NCBI GenBank assembly: GCA_902623395.1
Contig: CACNTN010000005.1
Span: forward strand, 1-64,000
Reading direction: 5' to 3'
DNA: 64,000 bases
Source: an uncultured Pelagibacteraceae bacterium
Lineage (GTDB): Bacteria; Pseudomonadota; Alphaproteobacteria; Pelagibacterales; Pelagibacteraceae
Shown here: positions 38,420 to 47,238 of the stretch, piece by piece
Layout: each line of letters starts with the position of its first letter
How positions within the stretch are numbered: position 1 is the first letter of the stretch
The notes under the pieces: generated by a model
Told to the model about the DNA's origin: nothing
The model's input: only the letters and a program-made list of their open reading frames with translations
The model's database searches: none
Translations under genes and position numbers: made by a program

Positions 38420-39048
38420 TATAATTTTAAAAAGTTATCAATTATTTTTAAACCAATTTTATCGCTCTTCTCTGGATGAAACTGCGTCCCAAATAAATTA
38501 TCTCTTTCAACAGAACAAACAATCTTAGATGAATAATTTGTTGTTGCCGAAATTACTGACTCATCTTCAGGAATAAATTCATAACTATGAACAAAATACA
38601 TATGAGATTTGTTTTTTATGTCTTTAAATATTTTGCTCTCTTTTTGAATTTCAATTTCGTTCCAACCAATGTGTGGAAGTTTAAATTTTCCGCCTTGATT
38701 ATTGATTTTGGAAACTTTACCAGAAATCCAACCTAGTCCTTTTGTTTCTGCTTCCTCATAGCCGACATCTGCAAACATTTGTAATCCCACGCAAATGCCT
38801 AGTAAAGGTTTCTTATTTGTAATTGCAAAATCTTTTAATGTATCTACTAATCCGTTAATTCTTTTAAGAGAGTCTACGCAGCTTTTAAAAGAGCCTTGAC
38901 CAGGTAAAACGATTTTGTCACTTTTATTAATTTTTTTAATGTCTGATGTAACCTCTAGGTTAACTTTGCCTTTAGCGACCTCTGTAAAAGAGTTAATGAC
39001 TGAGCTTATATTGCCCGATTGGTAGTCAACAATTGTGACGTTCATCAA
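38419..39048 (-). CDS. hisH: Imidazole glycerol phosphate synthase glutaminase subunit HisH
   Basis: Class I glutamine amidotransferase supplying ammonia to HisF, 209 residues. Seen: VLPGQGSFKSCVDSL, the nucleophile elbow PLLGICVGLQMFAD with the catalytic cysteine, HIGWNEI, and FGTQFHPEKSDKIG containing the catalytic His and Glu. It is 2 bp downstream of hisB. Confidence 0.98.
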   Translation of the reverse strand: MMNVTIVDYQSGNISSVINSFTEVAKGKVNLEVTSDIKKINKSDKIVLPGQGSFKSCVDSLKRINGLVDTLKDFAITNKKPLLGICVGLQMFADVGYEEAETKGLGWISGKVSKINNQGGKFKLPHIGWNEIEIQKESKIFKDIKNKSHMYFVHSYEFIPEDESVISATTNYSSKIVCSVERDNLFGTQFHPEKSDKIGLKIIDNFLKL

Positions 39049-39050
39049 AT

Positions 39051-39641
39051 TTAAATAGAGCCTTTAGTCGAAGGTATTGAGTTTTTAATTCTTTTATCAA
39101 TCGCTAAAGCATCCTTTAATGATCTAGCTAAACCCTTATAACATGACTCAATCTTGTGGTGACTATTTTCACCGTAAATATTTTCTATGTGTAAAGTAAC
39201 CCCAGCTGATTGTGAAAAAGCTTGGAACCACTCCTTGAATAATTCTGTGTCCATCTCACCTAATTTTTCTACTGGTAAATTTACCTTCCAAATAAGGTAA
39301 GGTCTATTTGATACATCAATTGAAACGCGGCTGAGCGTTTCATCCATCGGGATCATAGTTGAAGCATATCTTGTAATTCCTTTTCGATTGCCTGCAGCTT
39401 TTTTAATAGCTTCACCAATAGCTATTCCTGTGTCTTCGGTAGTATGGTGTAAATCAATGTGCGTATCGCCTTTAGCATTGACCTCTAAGTCAATTAAAGA
39501 GTGTTTTGAGAGTTGCTCTAGCATATGATCTAAAAAACCTATTCCAGTTTTTATTTTATATTTGCCTTTGCCGTCTAAGTTCACTGAGACGGAAATATTG
39601 GTTTCTTTTGTTTTTCTACTAATTTTTGCTTTTCTTGCCAT
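39051..39641 (-). CDS. hisB: Imidazoleglycerol-phosphate dehydratase HisB
   Basis: Manganese-dependent dehydratase of the histidine pathway. Seen: [37 protein letters not shown] and [19 protein letters not shown], all metal-binding histidine motifs. I chose ATG 39641 (196 residues), which starts with [13 protein letters not shown]; the longer frame to 39692 adds 17 residues not expected in the family. It leads the his run and is divergent from hslV, with 102 bp between them. Confidence 0.96.
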   Translation of the reverse strand: MARKAKISRKTKETNISVSVNLDGKGKYKIKTGIGFLDHMLEQLSKHSLIDLEVNAKGDTHIDLHHTTEDTGIAIGEAIKKAAGNRKGITRYASTMIPMDETLSRVSIDVSNRPYLIWKVNLPVEKLGEMDTELFKEWFQAFSQSAGVTLHIENIYGENSHHKIESCYKGLARSLKDALAIDKRIKNSIPSTKGSI

Positions 39642-39708
39642 AAATTTACTCTGATTTATCTTTGATATATATATAATCAGACATTTTATCAATAAATCAG
39701 ATTTGCTA

Positions 39709-39737
39709 TTGAAGATCTTAAATTAATCTCCACATAT
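39709..39737 (+). promoter_or_regulatory. Possible RpoH-type promoter upstream of hslV
   Basis: TTGAAG (39709-39714) and CCACATAT (39730-39737) are 15 bp apart and resemble a sigma-32 promoter. hslVU is a heat-shock operon in other bacteria. The predicted transcription start would fall at or next to the hslV ATG (39744). No Shine-Dalgarno sequence is visible, so the mRNA could be leaderless. Confidence 0.4.
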
Positions 39738-39743
39738 AACATC

Positions 39744-40283
39744 ATGAATACAGCTGAAAAATGGCATGGCACAACAATTGTCCTGCTTAGAAAAAATGGT
39801 GAAACTGTTGTTGCTGGGGACGGGCAAGTTAGTTTAGGAAACACTGTTTTAAAAAGTAAAGCGAAGAAAGTAAGAAAAATCGAAAGTAGAGGAGTGATCG
39901 CAGGTTTTGCAGGTTCAACTGCAGATGCACTTACTTTGTTTGAAAGATTAGAGGCTAAACTTGAAAAACATGCGGGTAATTTACAAAGAGCTGCTGTAGA
40001 GTTAGCAAAAGATTGGAGAAGCGATAAATTTTTAAGGAGATTAGAAGCATTGATGGCTGTTGCTGATAAAAAACATAGTTTTATAATTTCTGGAACAGGG
40101 GATGTTTTAGAACCAGAAGATGGAATAATTGGAATTGGATCAGGTGGTAACTACGCACTTGCAGCTGCAAAAGTATTAGCAGAGACTGATATGAGTGCAG
40201 AAGATATAGCGAGAAAATCTATTAAAGTTGCATCTGACATATGTGTATTTACTAATAACAACGTTACAGTTGAAAAAGTTTAA
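39744..40283 (+). CDS. hslV: ATP-dependent protease peptidase subunit HslV
   Basis: Proteasome-like peptidase subunit, 179 residues. After a short propeptide the mature threonine nucleophile follows HG in [11 protein letters not shown]. Also seen: [36 protein letters not shown], and [16 protein letters not shown]. It works with HslU, encoded 1 bp downstream. Confidence 0.98.
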   Translation: MNTAEKWHGTTIVLLRKNGETVVAGDGQVSLGNTVLKSKAKKVRKIESRGVIAGFAGSTADALTLFERLEAKLEKHAGNLQRAAVELAKDWRSDKFLRRLEALMAVADKKHSFIISGTGDVLEPEDGIIGIGSGGNYALAAAKVLAETDMSAEDIARKSIKVASDICVFTNNNVTVEKV

Positions 40284-40284
40284 C

Positions 40285-41658
40285 ATGGCACCAACTAATA
40301 AAGTTACAAACTTAAAAGTAGTAAAAAAAGATAAAGGAACTTCTAAAGTTAGCGCTTTATCTCCAAGAGAAATTGTTTCAGAGTTAGATAGATACGTAAT
40401 CGGTCAAAAAGATGCAAAAAAAGCCGTAGCTGTTGCTTTAAGAAATAGATGGAGAAGACAAGCTTTGTCTGATGAAATGAGAGATGAGGTTCTTCCAAAA
40501 AATATTTTAATGATTGGACCAACAGGTGTTGGTAAAACAGAAATTTCTAGAAGACTTTCAAGGTTAGCTGAAGCTCCTTTTATAAAAGTTGAAGCTACTA
40601 GATTTACAGAAGTTGGTTACGTAGGAAGAGATGTAGAACAAATTATTAGAGACCTAATTGAAATTGCTATAGCTATGGAGAGGGAGAAAAAAAGGAAGGA
40701 AGTTAAAGCTAAAGCAGAGTTAAAAGCAGAAGAAAAAGTATTGGATGCACTTGTTGGCAATAAAGCAAGTGTTGCTACAAGAGAAAGTTTTAGAAAAAGA
40801 TTAAGAACAGGTGACTTAGATAACAATGAAATTGAAATAGAAGTTCAAAATTCTTCTAATCCACTTCAAAGTTTCGAAATACCCGGAATGCCTGGTGGAA
40901 ATGTTGGGATGGTAAATTTAGGAGACATTTTAGGAAAATCTATGGGTGGTAAAAAGGGTAAAAAGAAAAAAATGACAGTGAAAGAATCCCACGATATTTT
41001 AGTTGCTCAAGAGTCAGATAAAATGATCGAAGAAGATAAGATTGTAACTGAGGCTAAAAAAACTACAGAAGAAAACGGAATAGTTTTTTTAGATGAAATT
41101 GATAAAGTATCTGCAAGGAGTGATAGAGTTGGAGGCGATGTTTCAAGAGAGGGTGTACAAAGAGATTTATTGCCTCTAATAGAAGGAACAACGGTAAGTA
41201 CAAAGCATGGTCCTATTAAAACAGATCATATTTTGTTCATAGCTTCGGGGGCTTTCCAATTAGCTAAACCCTCCGATTTGTTGCCTGAGCTACAGGGTAG
41301 ATTACCAATTAGAGTTGAATTGGACGCACTGAAAGAGGAAGATTTTAAAAGAATTCTAAAAGAACCTGATAATAGTTTAATTAAACAATATAAAGAATTA
41401 TTAAAAACTGAAAATGTAAATCTTATATTTACAGATGATGGAATTGATATGCTTGCTAAAATTTCAGCAGAGGTAAACTCATCAGTCGAAAATATAGGTG
41501 CAAGAAGGCTTCATACTATAATTGAAAAAGTTTTGGATGATATTAGTTTTAATGCAACTGATAAGGCTGGGGAAACAATAACAGTAGATCAAAAATACGT
41601 GCAAGATAATTTAGGTAGCTTGGTAAAAGACACTGATTTATCTAAATTTATATTATAA
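40285..41658 (+). CDS. hslU: ATP-dependent protease ATPase subunit HslU
   Basis: AAA+ unfoldase of the HslUV protease. Seen: [20 protein letters not shown], Walker [16 protein letters not shown], an inserted I-domain rich in Lys/Glu (about 150-250), Walker [14 protein letters not shown], and the [18 protein letters not shown] sensor 2 region. I chose ATG 40285 (457 residues) rather than a longer frame at 40228, which runs through hslV. The stop overlaps the convergent smr gene by 6 bp. Confidence 0.98.
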   Translation: MAPTNKVTNLKVVKKDKGTSKVSALSPREIVSELDRYVIGQKDAKKAVAVALRNRWRRQALSDEMRDEVLPKNILMIGPTGVGKTEISRRLSRLAEAPFIKVEATRFTEVGYVGRDVEQIIRDLIEIAIAMEREKKRKEVKAKAELKAEEKVLDALVGNKASVATRESFRKRLRTGDLDNNEIEIEVQNSSNPLQSFEIPGMPGGNVGMVNLGDILGKSMGGKKGKKKKMTVKESHDILVAQESDKMIEEDKIVTEAKKTTEENGIVFLDEIDKVSARSDRVGGDVSREGVQRDLLPLIEGTTVSTKHGPIKTDHILFIASGAFQLAKPSDLLPELQGRLPIRVELDALKEEDFKRILKEPDNSLIKQYKELLKTENVNLIFTDDGIDMLAKISAEVNSSVENIGARRLHTIIEKVLDDISFNATDKAGETITVDQKYVQDNLGSLVKDTDLSKFIL

Positions 41659-42072
41659 ATTTTTCAACTTAATTATTATAGCCCCTTCGCCACCATCTCT
41701 TTTGTTAGCATCCTTAATTGAAATAATAAGTTTATTTAACTCTGAGTTATTTTTTATAAATTCAGGAACAGAATATTTTATTTTTCCTAGATTTTTTGAA
41801 GTATAAGCATCTTTATCACTCGTTGAATGCAAACCTTTTCCAGTAATAAGTAGCAATTCTCTAAATTTATTTTTAGCACAATATTCTATAATTTCTTTAA
41901 CTTTACGATTTGCCTCATCCAAAGAAAAACCATGTAAGTCGAATTTATAACGCTCTTTTCTCAGTGAATTTTCAGAAATGTTCTGATCTTTATCGTAAAT
42001 ATCAGAAGGGTTTTTAATGTAATCTTCCCAAATTTTTTTATCTTCTTGATTGGAATCTTTTTTCTTTATCAC
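41653..42072 (-). CDS. Smr-domain protein
   Basis: A 139-residue protein with a C-terminal Smr (MutS2-related) domain. Seen: the [16 protein letters not shown] motif (LDLHG type) and the [11 protein letters not shown] segment (TGxG motif). Smr domains bind or nick nucleic acids, mainly in ribosome collision or mRNA handling. Its start overlaps the Tim44-like gene stop by 4 bp. Confidence 0.9.
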   Translation of the reverse strand: MIKKKDSNQEDKKIWEDYIKNPSDIYDKDQNISENSLRKERYKFDLHGFSLDEANRKVKEIIEYCAKNKFRELLLITGKGLHSTSDKDAYTSKNLGKIKYSVPEFIKNNSELNKLIISIKDANKRDGGEGAIIIKLKNL

Positions 42073-42689
42073 TTGCTGATAATTTCAGATAAATACCAAT
42101 TAGGACCTTTTTGCTTTATATTTTTAGTAAATTTCCAATTATCAGTTACAAATTTAATTTTATCAGGATTGCCCTCTATTATTTTGTTATTTTTATCTTT
42201 CTTAACAGATATAACCTCAGCAACAAATTTAACTGTGGCAAACAAATTATCTTTTATTTTTTCATATTTCTCAACAGAAGACTCTTTTACACCTACAAAA
42301 GTAAATTCAGATTTAATTCCTTCTTTGTTTCTAGACTTGATAGCTTCTGAAAAATTTGAAAACATATTGTTCGATAATAAACTCTTCAATTTTATCAAAT
42401 CTCCATTTGCAAAAGACGTTAAAATACTTTCATAAGCGATTTCTGCACCTCTAAGAAATTCCTTTTTATCTTTCCCCTCTAAAATCTCAAGATTTTGACT
42501 TACTGTTTTAACTTCGTTTTTGGGCATATTAAATTTTTTCTCTGCAAAATTTGGATAAACTTTGGACTCATGTCCAGTTTTTCTGCCTAATATGCTTCTA
42601 AGTCGCAAAATTATAAACCCTGCGATCATGCCTAATAAAATTATATCTAGATACCCAAAACTATTACTCATAATTTGATAAATATACAT
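42069..42689 (-). CDS. timA: Tim44/TimA-domain inner-membrane protein
   Basis: A 206-residue protein with one N-terminal membrane helix (YLDIILLGMIAGFIILRLRSIL) and a C-terminal Tim44-like domain (about 80-205; FLRGAEIAYESILTSFANGDL is typical). Alphaproteobacterial TimA is the relative of mitochondrial import Tim44. The gene is divergent from fxsA-secB, as in related alphaproteobacteria. Confidence 0.88.
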   Translation of the reverse strand: MYIYQIMSNSFGYLDIILLGMIAGFIILRLRSILGRKTGHESKVYPNFAEKKFNMPKNEVKTVSQNLEILEGKDKKEFLRGAEIAYESILTSFANGDLIKLKSLLSNNMFSNFSEAIKSRNKEGIKSEFTFVGVKESSVEKYEKIKDNLFATVKFVAEVISVKKDKNNKIIEGNPDKIKFVTDNWKFTKNIKQKGPNWYLSEIISK

Positions 42690-42715
42690 TAATCATATAT
42701 TTTTGTATCAGACAA

Positions 42716-43135
42716 ATGAACCCATTTTTAATAATATTTTTAGGTATTCCTGCGCTTGAATTATTCTTATTAATTAAAATAGGAGGTCAAATAGGGGCCC
42801 TAAACACAGTAGCGCTCATTTTCCTAACAGCAATGATAGGTATCTATTTCGCAAAATTACAAGGAATTGAGACATTAAAATCTGGCATGACCAATCTCTA
42901 TCAGAATAAAATACCAGTCTATGAAATTATTTCCGGCGCTTCAATCGCTATAGCTGCGCTACTTTTAATCGTGCCTGGATTTTTTACCGATTTAATTGGT
43001 TTCTTATTATTGATTCCCTTTACTCGAAAGATCTTGTTTGCGCTGACAACAAAAAATAGTTCAAAAAAAGAAAGTAAAGATCAAAACAAAACGATAGAAG
43101 GAGAAATAATAGATCATAAAAAGGATGAGCTATAA
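42716..43135 (+). CDS. fxsA: FxsA family membrane protein
   Basis: A 139-residue inner-membrane protein with about three hydrophobic helices. Seen: the N-terminal PFLIIFLGIPALELFLLIKIGGQIGA and GASIAIAALLLIVPGFFTDLIGFLLLIPFTR, both FxsA hallmarks. Cellular role is poorly known (the E. coli name comes from phage exclusion suppression). It overlaps secB by 11 bp. Confidence 0.93.
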   Translation: MNPFLIIFLGIPALELFLLIKIGGQIGALNTVALIFLTAMIGIYFAKLQGIETLKSGMTNLYQNKIPVYEIISGASIAIAALLLIVPGFFTDLIGFLLLIPFTRKILFALTTKNSSKKESKDQNKTIEGEIIDHKKDEL

Positions 43136-43541
43136 AATTATTGGAAAATATATCAAGGATTTAAAATTTAATATTCCTAATCCTAAAACTTTTTTTTTGC
43201 TCTCAAAAGATATTTCAAATTATAAAATTAATATTGATATTAAAAGCAATCAAATTAAGCAAAATATAATTGAGGTTGTAACAAGATTAAGTCTGACACC
43301 AACAAAAAATGATTTTGAAAAAATTAATACTGAAATAATTTATTCAACTATTGTTGAGTTAGAAAATGAAAATACAAAAGAAGAAATTGAACAAATTATA
43401 TTAATTAATGTACCAACAGAAATATATGCCGAACTAAGAAAAATTTTTGTTTTTTTATTTGAAAAATCTGGATTTAAAGACGTTAAGATAAGTGAAACGG
43501 TAGATTTTAAAAAGTTATATAAATTGAGAAAGATTCAATAA
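43125..43541 (+). CDS. secB: Protein-export chaperone SecB-like
   Basis: A divergent SecB of 138 residues. The N-terminal KYIKDLKFNIPNPKTFFLL aligns with the family's YxKDxSFExPNxPxxF pattern, followed by the conserved strand INIDIKSNQIKQNIIEVVTRLSLT. SecB keeps preproteins unfolded for SecA. The position after fxsA and opposite dnaQ, as in other alphaproteobacteria, supports the call. Its C-terminus overlaps dnaQ by 7 bp. Confidence 0.82.
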   Translation: MSYKIIGKYIKDLKFNIPNPKTFFLLSKDISNYKINIDIKSNQIKQNIIEVVTRLSLTPTKNDFEKINTEIIYSTIVELENENTKEEIEQIILINVPTEIYAELRKIFVFLFEKSGFKDVKISETVDFKKLYKLRKIQ

Positions 43542-44194
43542 AAATTTTTTTTCAAATCAGATTTTAAAAAATCTTTATGTTTTTTATTTTCATCATCAGA
43601 TATTTTAACAATTGTTCTGCAATAATCTCCGGTTTTTTTAACACTTTGTTCTAAATTTATATTTGAAAAAGTTAATTTTGGTTCTTTTACATCAAGTAAA
43701 TTTATATAAACTTCTCTTAAAAGCTCGCAATCTAATAAAGCATTATGCTTAGTTCTACGTGAAAGATCGACGCTAAATTTTTTACATAATGCATCTAAAG
43801 AGTTAGACGTTCCTGGAAATTTATTTCTAGCTACTTCTAATGAGTCAACAACTAATTTCTTGTCTATTTTGTTTTTTTTTATTAATCCTAATTCTCCATT
43901 TAAAAAACTCAAATCGAAAGACGCATTATGGATGATAATTTGTTTGTCTCTGACAAAATCTAAAAGCTCATCAGCAATCTTTTCAAAGGTTTCTTTATTT
44001 TTTAAGAAATCTTCGGAAAACCCATGAATTTTGAATGCTTCCTCTGGCACGCTTCTGTTTGGGTTTATTAGTTTATGAAAAACTTTACCAGTGGGAATTA
44101 AATCTTTTGTTTCTATACAAGCTATCTCAACAATTTTATGCCCTTTTTCAAAGGACAAACCAGTAGTTTCTGTATCAAGAAATATTTCATTCAT
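43535..44194 (-). CDS. dnaQ: DNA polymerase III epsilon subunit (3'-5' exonuclease)
   Basis: Proofreading exonuclease, 219 residues. Seen: ExoI IFLDTETTGLSFEKGHKIVEI, ExoII IIHNASFDLSFLNGEL, and ExoIII HNALLDCELLREVYINL, together giving the DEDD/H catalytic set. The C-terminal tail that binds the polymerase core is short. It overlaps coaE by 8 bp. Confidence 0.95.
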   Translation of the reverse strand: MNEIFLDTETTGLSFEKGHKIVEIACIETKDLIPTGKVFHKLINPNRSVPEEAFKIHGFSEDFLKNKETFEKIADELLDFVRDKQIIIHNASFDLSFLNGELGLIKKNKIDKKLVVDSLEVARNKFPGTSNSLDALCKKFSVDLSRRTKHNALLDCELLREVYINLLDVKEPKLTFSNINLEQSVKKTGDYCRTIVKISDDENKKHKDFLKSDLKKNFY

Positions 44195-44753
44195 ATTTTG
44201 CTATTATAGTTGATAGTTTTTTTTTTAAAATCTTTAAATTTTTTTCATTCACAACCACATAATCACAGAATTTAATTTTTTTTCTCACATTCATTTGTTT
44301 ACTATCGAGCAAGTTGAACAATTTTTTATCATCACTATTAATTTTAAATCTTTTCAACCTTAATTTTTTTCGCGATTTTATGAATATTATAATATTAAAA
44401 AATCTCATTAGCTTACTCTCAACAAGTAATGGTATTTCATAAAAAAGCATTTTTTTTCTTCTATTCTTTATGGTGAATTTTTTCATTTTTTTTCTAACCA
44501 ATGGATGTATTAATTTTTCTAATTTACTAATATTTGATTTTTTTATTAAAATTAATTTTTTTATAGACTCCTTGATTTTACTGCTATTTTTTATTTTAAA
44601 CTTTTTACTTATTAAGGATCTGAAACGTTTATCTTGATATAGTTCTTTAACTGCTACATCTGCACTAAAAAGTGGTCCACGCTTGCTAGATAAATATTTA
44701 CTTGCTGTGGTTTTTCCTGACGCTAAAGAACCTGTAATACCAATCTTAATCAT
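44187..44753 (-). CDS. coaE: Dephospho-CoA kinase
   Basis: Last step of coenzyme A synthesis, 188 residues. Seen: P-loop IGITGSLASGKTTASKYL at the N-terminus, FSADVAVKELY, and the LIHPLVRKKMKKF segment. Lysine-rich and somewhat divergent in the middle, but motifs and aroE-coaE-dnaQ context are clear. Overlaps aroE by 4 bp. Confidence 0.94.
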   Translation of the reverse strand: MIKIGITGSLASGKTTASKYLSSKRGPLFSADVAVKELYQDKRFRSLISKKFKIKNSSKIKESIKKLILIKKSNISKLEKLIHPLVRKKMKKFTIKNRRKKMLFYEIPLLVESKLMRFFNIIIFIKSRKKLRLKRFKINSDDKKLFNLLDSKQMNVRKKIKFCDYVVVNEKNLKILKKKLSTIIAKYE

Positions 44754-45571
44754 TTCAACTTTGAATTTAACAAGTCTACTAGTCCATCATCAATTTCTGG
44801 ATTAATTTTATTCCATAAATAAAATGATTTTTGACCCTGATATATAAACATATCAAGACCATTAAAAACTTTCTTTCCTACTTCTTTTAAATATTTAAAA
44901 GTCTTAGTCTCTAAAGGATTATATATTGTATCAATATATATTACCGCTTCTTTTGTATTTTCAAAATTGAAATTAAAATCTTCACCATTCTTAAGTCCTA
45001 AGCTTGTTGCGTTTATAATAATGTCAAAATTATTAATTTCTAGCTCTAAGCTTTCCCAAGAAATTATATTTAAAAATTTAAATTTCTTTTTTAAAAAAAT
45101 ACATTTTTCTTTTGTTCTATTAGTAATTGAAATACTTCTAATTCCAGATTTTTGAAAAGATAGAATAACCGAAGGTGATACGCCTCCAGCACCAATAATT
45201 AAAACCTTTTTGTTTGGACTATTATCAATTTCTTTTAAATAGGCAGCCTGCAACCCAAAGACATCAGTATTTTCACCAACGATCGTTTTTTTATTATCTA
45301 AGAGAAGGGTATTTACTGATCCTGTCAACTCTGCATCATTTACAGCTTTATCAATAAAATTAATTATTTTCTGCTTAAAAGGGAGAGTAACGTTAAGACC
45401 TGAGTAGGTTCCATCTTTAAGTCTTTTAATAATTTCAGGTAAATCTTCGTTAGTTGCTTCGATTAAAGAGTAATCTGCATTAATATTATATTTTTTAAAC
45501 CAGTAATTATGCAAAACCGGTGAAAGTGAATGTTTAATTGGATTTCCAATTATTCCAAAAAGTTTTTTCAT
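44750..45571 (-). CDS. aroE: Shikimate dehydrogenase
   Basis: NADPH-dependent reduction of 3-dehydroshikimate in aromatic amino-acid synthesis, 273 residues. Seen: GNPIKHSLSPVLHNYWF, the catalytic-lysine segment GLNVTLPFKQKII, TDVFGLQAAYL, nucleotide-binding VLIIGAGGVSPSVI, and NATSLGL. Overlaps maf by 4 bp on one side and coaE on the other. Confidence 0.97.
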   Translation of the reverse strand: MKKLFGIIGNPIKHSLSPVLHNYWFKKYNINADYSLIEATNEDLPEIIKRLKDGTYSGLNVTLPFKQKIINFIDKAVNDAELTGSVNTLLLDNKKTIVGENTDVFGLQAAYLKEIDNSPNKKVLIIGAGGVSPSVILSFQKSGIRSISITNRTKEKCIFLKKKFKFLNIISWESLELEINNFDIIINATSLGLKNGEDFNFNFENTKEAVIYIDTIYNPLETKTFKYLKEVGKKVFNGLDMFIYQGQKSFYLWNKINPEIDDGLVDLLNSKLK

Positions 45572-46152
45572 AATTTAAATTTTTTAATATAATTTATGAT
45601 TTCCTTAACAGGAAGACCCATAATTGAGTCTCTATCGCCTTTAACATATTCAAAAAGATCTAATCCGTCAGCCTCTATTTGATAAACACCATAGGCAGTT
45701 AAGGTTTCTGTTTTTATTTTAGATAAATAAGTAGATAATTCTTCTTCATTTAAATTTTTCATTTTTAGCTCAGATGAGTCTGTATGATTCCAAATCATCG
45801 CACCGTTTTTAGAGATACAAACAGAGCTAATTAGATAGTGTTTAGAATTATTCAATTTTTTTAAAATTTTTAAAGCTTCTTCCCTTGATTTTGGCTTATT
45901 AATTAACTCCTCATTGAGGGATATAACGCTATCTGCGCCAAGCACTAAACGATCAGGATTTTTCTTACTAACCCTAATGGATTTAATCTCAGCAAGGTTT
46001 TTTGAAATAGAAATAGGGTTTGCTCCCTCTAACAACAAGGATTCTTTAATTTCGTCTTCGTCCACATTAGAAATTATAACTTCGCTGTCAATTTTATACT
46101 TATCTAATATTTTTTTTCTAACACCACTTTTTGAAGCTAATATTATTTTCAT
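45568..46152 (-). CDS. Maf-like nucleoside triphosphate pyrophosphatase
   Basis: Septum-formation Maf family NTP pyrophosphatase, 194 residues. Seen: the N-terminal ILASKSGVRKKILDKY with the SxxR motif, LVLGADSVI, NKPKSREEALKIL, and AYGVYQIEADGLDLFEYVKG. The family acts on dTTP/UTP or modified pyrimidine triphosphates; the subtype cannot be read. Overlaps ppsR by 4 bp. Confidence 0.95.
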   Translation of the reverse strand: MKIILASKSGVRKKILDKYKIDSEVIISNVDEDEIKESLLLEGANPISISKNLAEIKSIRVSKKNPDRLVLGADSVISLNEELINKPKSREEALKILKKLNNSKHYLISSVCISKNGAMIWNHTDSSELKMKNLNEEELSTYLSKIKTETLTAYGVYQIEADGLDLFEYVKGDRDSIMGLPVKEIINYIKKFKL

Positions 46153-46967
46153 TTATTTTTCTTAATTTCTATGATCTTTAATATTGATGCAGCTGTCTCT
46201 TCAACAGACCTTCTCGTTACATCAATGATTGGCCAATTATTTTTTTTAAACAATCTTTTAGAATCTTCTACTTCTTTTTTAATAAACTCTAAATCAGTAT
46301 ACTCTTTAAGATTTTGATCTTTCATAATTGCAACCCTATTTCGTCTTATATCCGATAGTCTTTCGGGGTCTGCTATTAAACCAACAACACAAGATTTTTT
46401 GTTAGTTGCTAGATCACTTGGAATTTTCTGGTCTAGAACAAGGGGAATATTAACTGTTTTATAACCTCTATTTGCAAGATAAATTGATGTAGGAGTTTTG
46501 CTGGTTCTACTTACACCCAATAAAACGACATCTGCATTGTTGATATCATCTACTTTTTTGCCATCGTCATGGGTCATTGTAAATTGGATTGCCTCTATTC
46601 TTTTATAATAATCATCGTCTAAAACGTGTTGAGCACTTGGTTTATGAATAGCTTTTTGATTTAAAAGCTTTGAAAAACTTAGGATTAAATTTCCTAAAAC
46701 ACCAAAACATGGAACATTATTTATTTCACTTTGACTTGCAAGATACTTTGCCAATTTTGTTTCTACAATTGTATATAAAATTATAGAATTTTCTATTTTA
46801 GTGCACTCATTTATGATTTTATCAATTTGAAACTCTGTTCTGATAAAAGCAAACTCTTTTTTTTCATACTCAAAATTGGCAAATTGAGATTTTAAAGATA
46901 GAAATATTCTATCCAAAGTTTCACCAGTGGAGTCAGACACAAGATATACATTGTATTTTTCGTTCAT
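46149..46967 (-). CDS. ppsR: Pyruvate, phosphate dikinase/PEP synthase regulatory protein (DUF299)
   Basis: Bifunctional kinase/phosphorylase controlling PPDK or PEP synthase, 272 residues. Seen: VYLVSDSTGETLDRIFLSL at the N-terminus, IEAIQFTMTHDDG, the P-loop VLLGVSRTSKTPTSIYLANR (GVSRTSKTP), and C-terminal DVTRRSVEETAASIL. It borders the proposed origin, divergent from hemE. Confidence 0.96.
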   Translation of the reverse strand: MNEKYNVYLVSDSTGETLDRIFLSLKSQFANFEYEKKEFAFIRTEFQIDKIINECTKIENSIILYTIVETKLAKYLASQSEINNVPCFGVLGNLILSFSKLLNQKAIHKPSAQHVLDDDYYKRIEAIQFTMTHDDGKKVDDINNADVVLLGVSRTSKTPTSIYLANRGYKTVNIPLVLDQKIPSDLATNKKSCVVGLIADPERLSDIRRNRVAIMKDQNLKEYTDLEFIKKEVEDSKRLFKKNNWPIIDVTRRSVEETAASILKIIEIKKNK

Positions 46968-47238
46968 AACTTTGTTAATAAAGTATTAATAGATTAATTT
47001 TTTACAATTTAATTCAACTTAGTTAAAAAAAATTAACATCAATTAACAGTTTTTAAACATTTTATTGATTGTTAATAATAATGTTTTTTTAATGTTTATA
47101 AAATGAATAAAAACAAAAAAAACACGAAAATTAATAAAAACTTATCAAATTCAATATGTATAAAAAATGTATAAATCGTTATATAACTAATTAACAGGAC
47201 CTACTAAGTAAAATACACTTATAAACTTATATATTTTA
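46968..47238. other. Candidate chromosomal replication origin (oriC)
   Basis: A 271-bp non-coding, very AT-rich gap between divergent ppsR and hemE, with no recognisable RNA gene. The gene neighbourhood matches the known origin region of Caulobacter and Rickettsia (hemE side). DnaA-box-like 9-mers (to TTATnCACA) read on the minus strand: TTATAAACA (47093-47101) and TTATACATA (about 47156-47164), each with one mismatch, and a weaker TTATACATT (about 47167-47175). A TTAA-N7-TTAA CtrA-like site lies at 46975-46989. There are four TTAA at exact 10-bp spacing from 47023. Inference; not tested. Confidence 0.6.
46975..46989. promoter_or_regulatory. CtrA-like TTAA-N7-TTAA site at proposed origin
   Basis: TTAA (46975-46978), seven bases, TTAA (46986-46989) fit the full CtrA site exactly. 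In such AT-rich DNA this could arise by chance. Its position 7 bp from the ppsR start, at the edge of the proposed origin, is suggestive only. Confidence 0.25.

Noticed and set aside
42111..42435. Two plus-strand frames over the Tim44-like gene
   Set aside because: Antisense to timA, phenylalanine/leucine-rich reading of AT-rich DNA with no family pattern.
46986..47036. Further TTAA pairs as CtrA sites at the origin
   Set aside because: The spacings are 4 or 6 bases, not 7; in DNA of this composition TTAA pairs are common.
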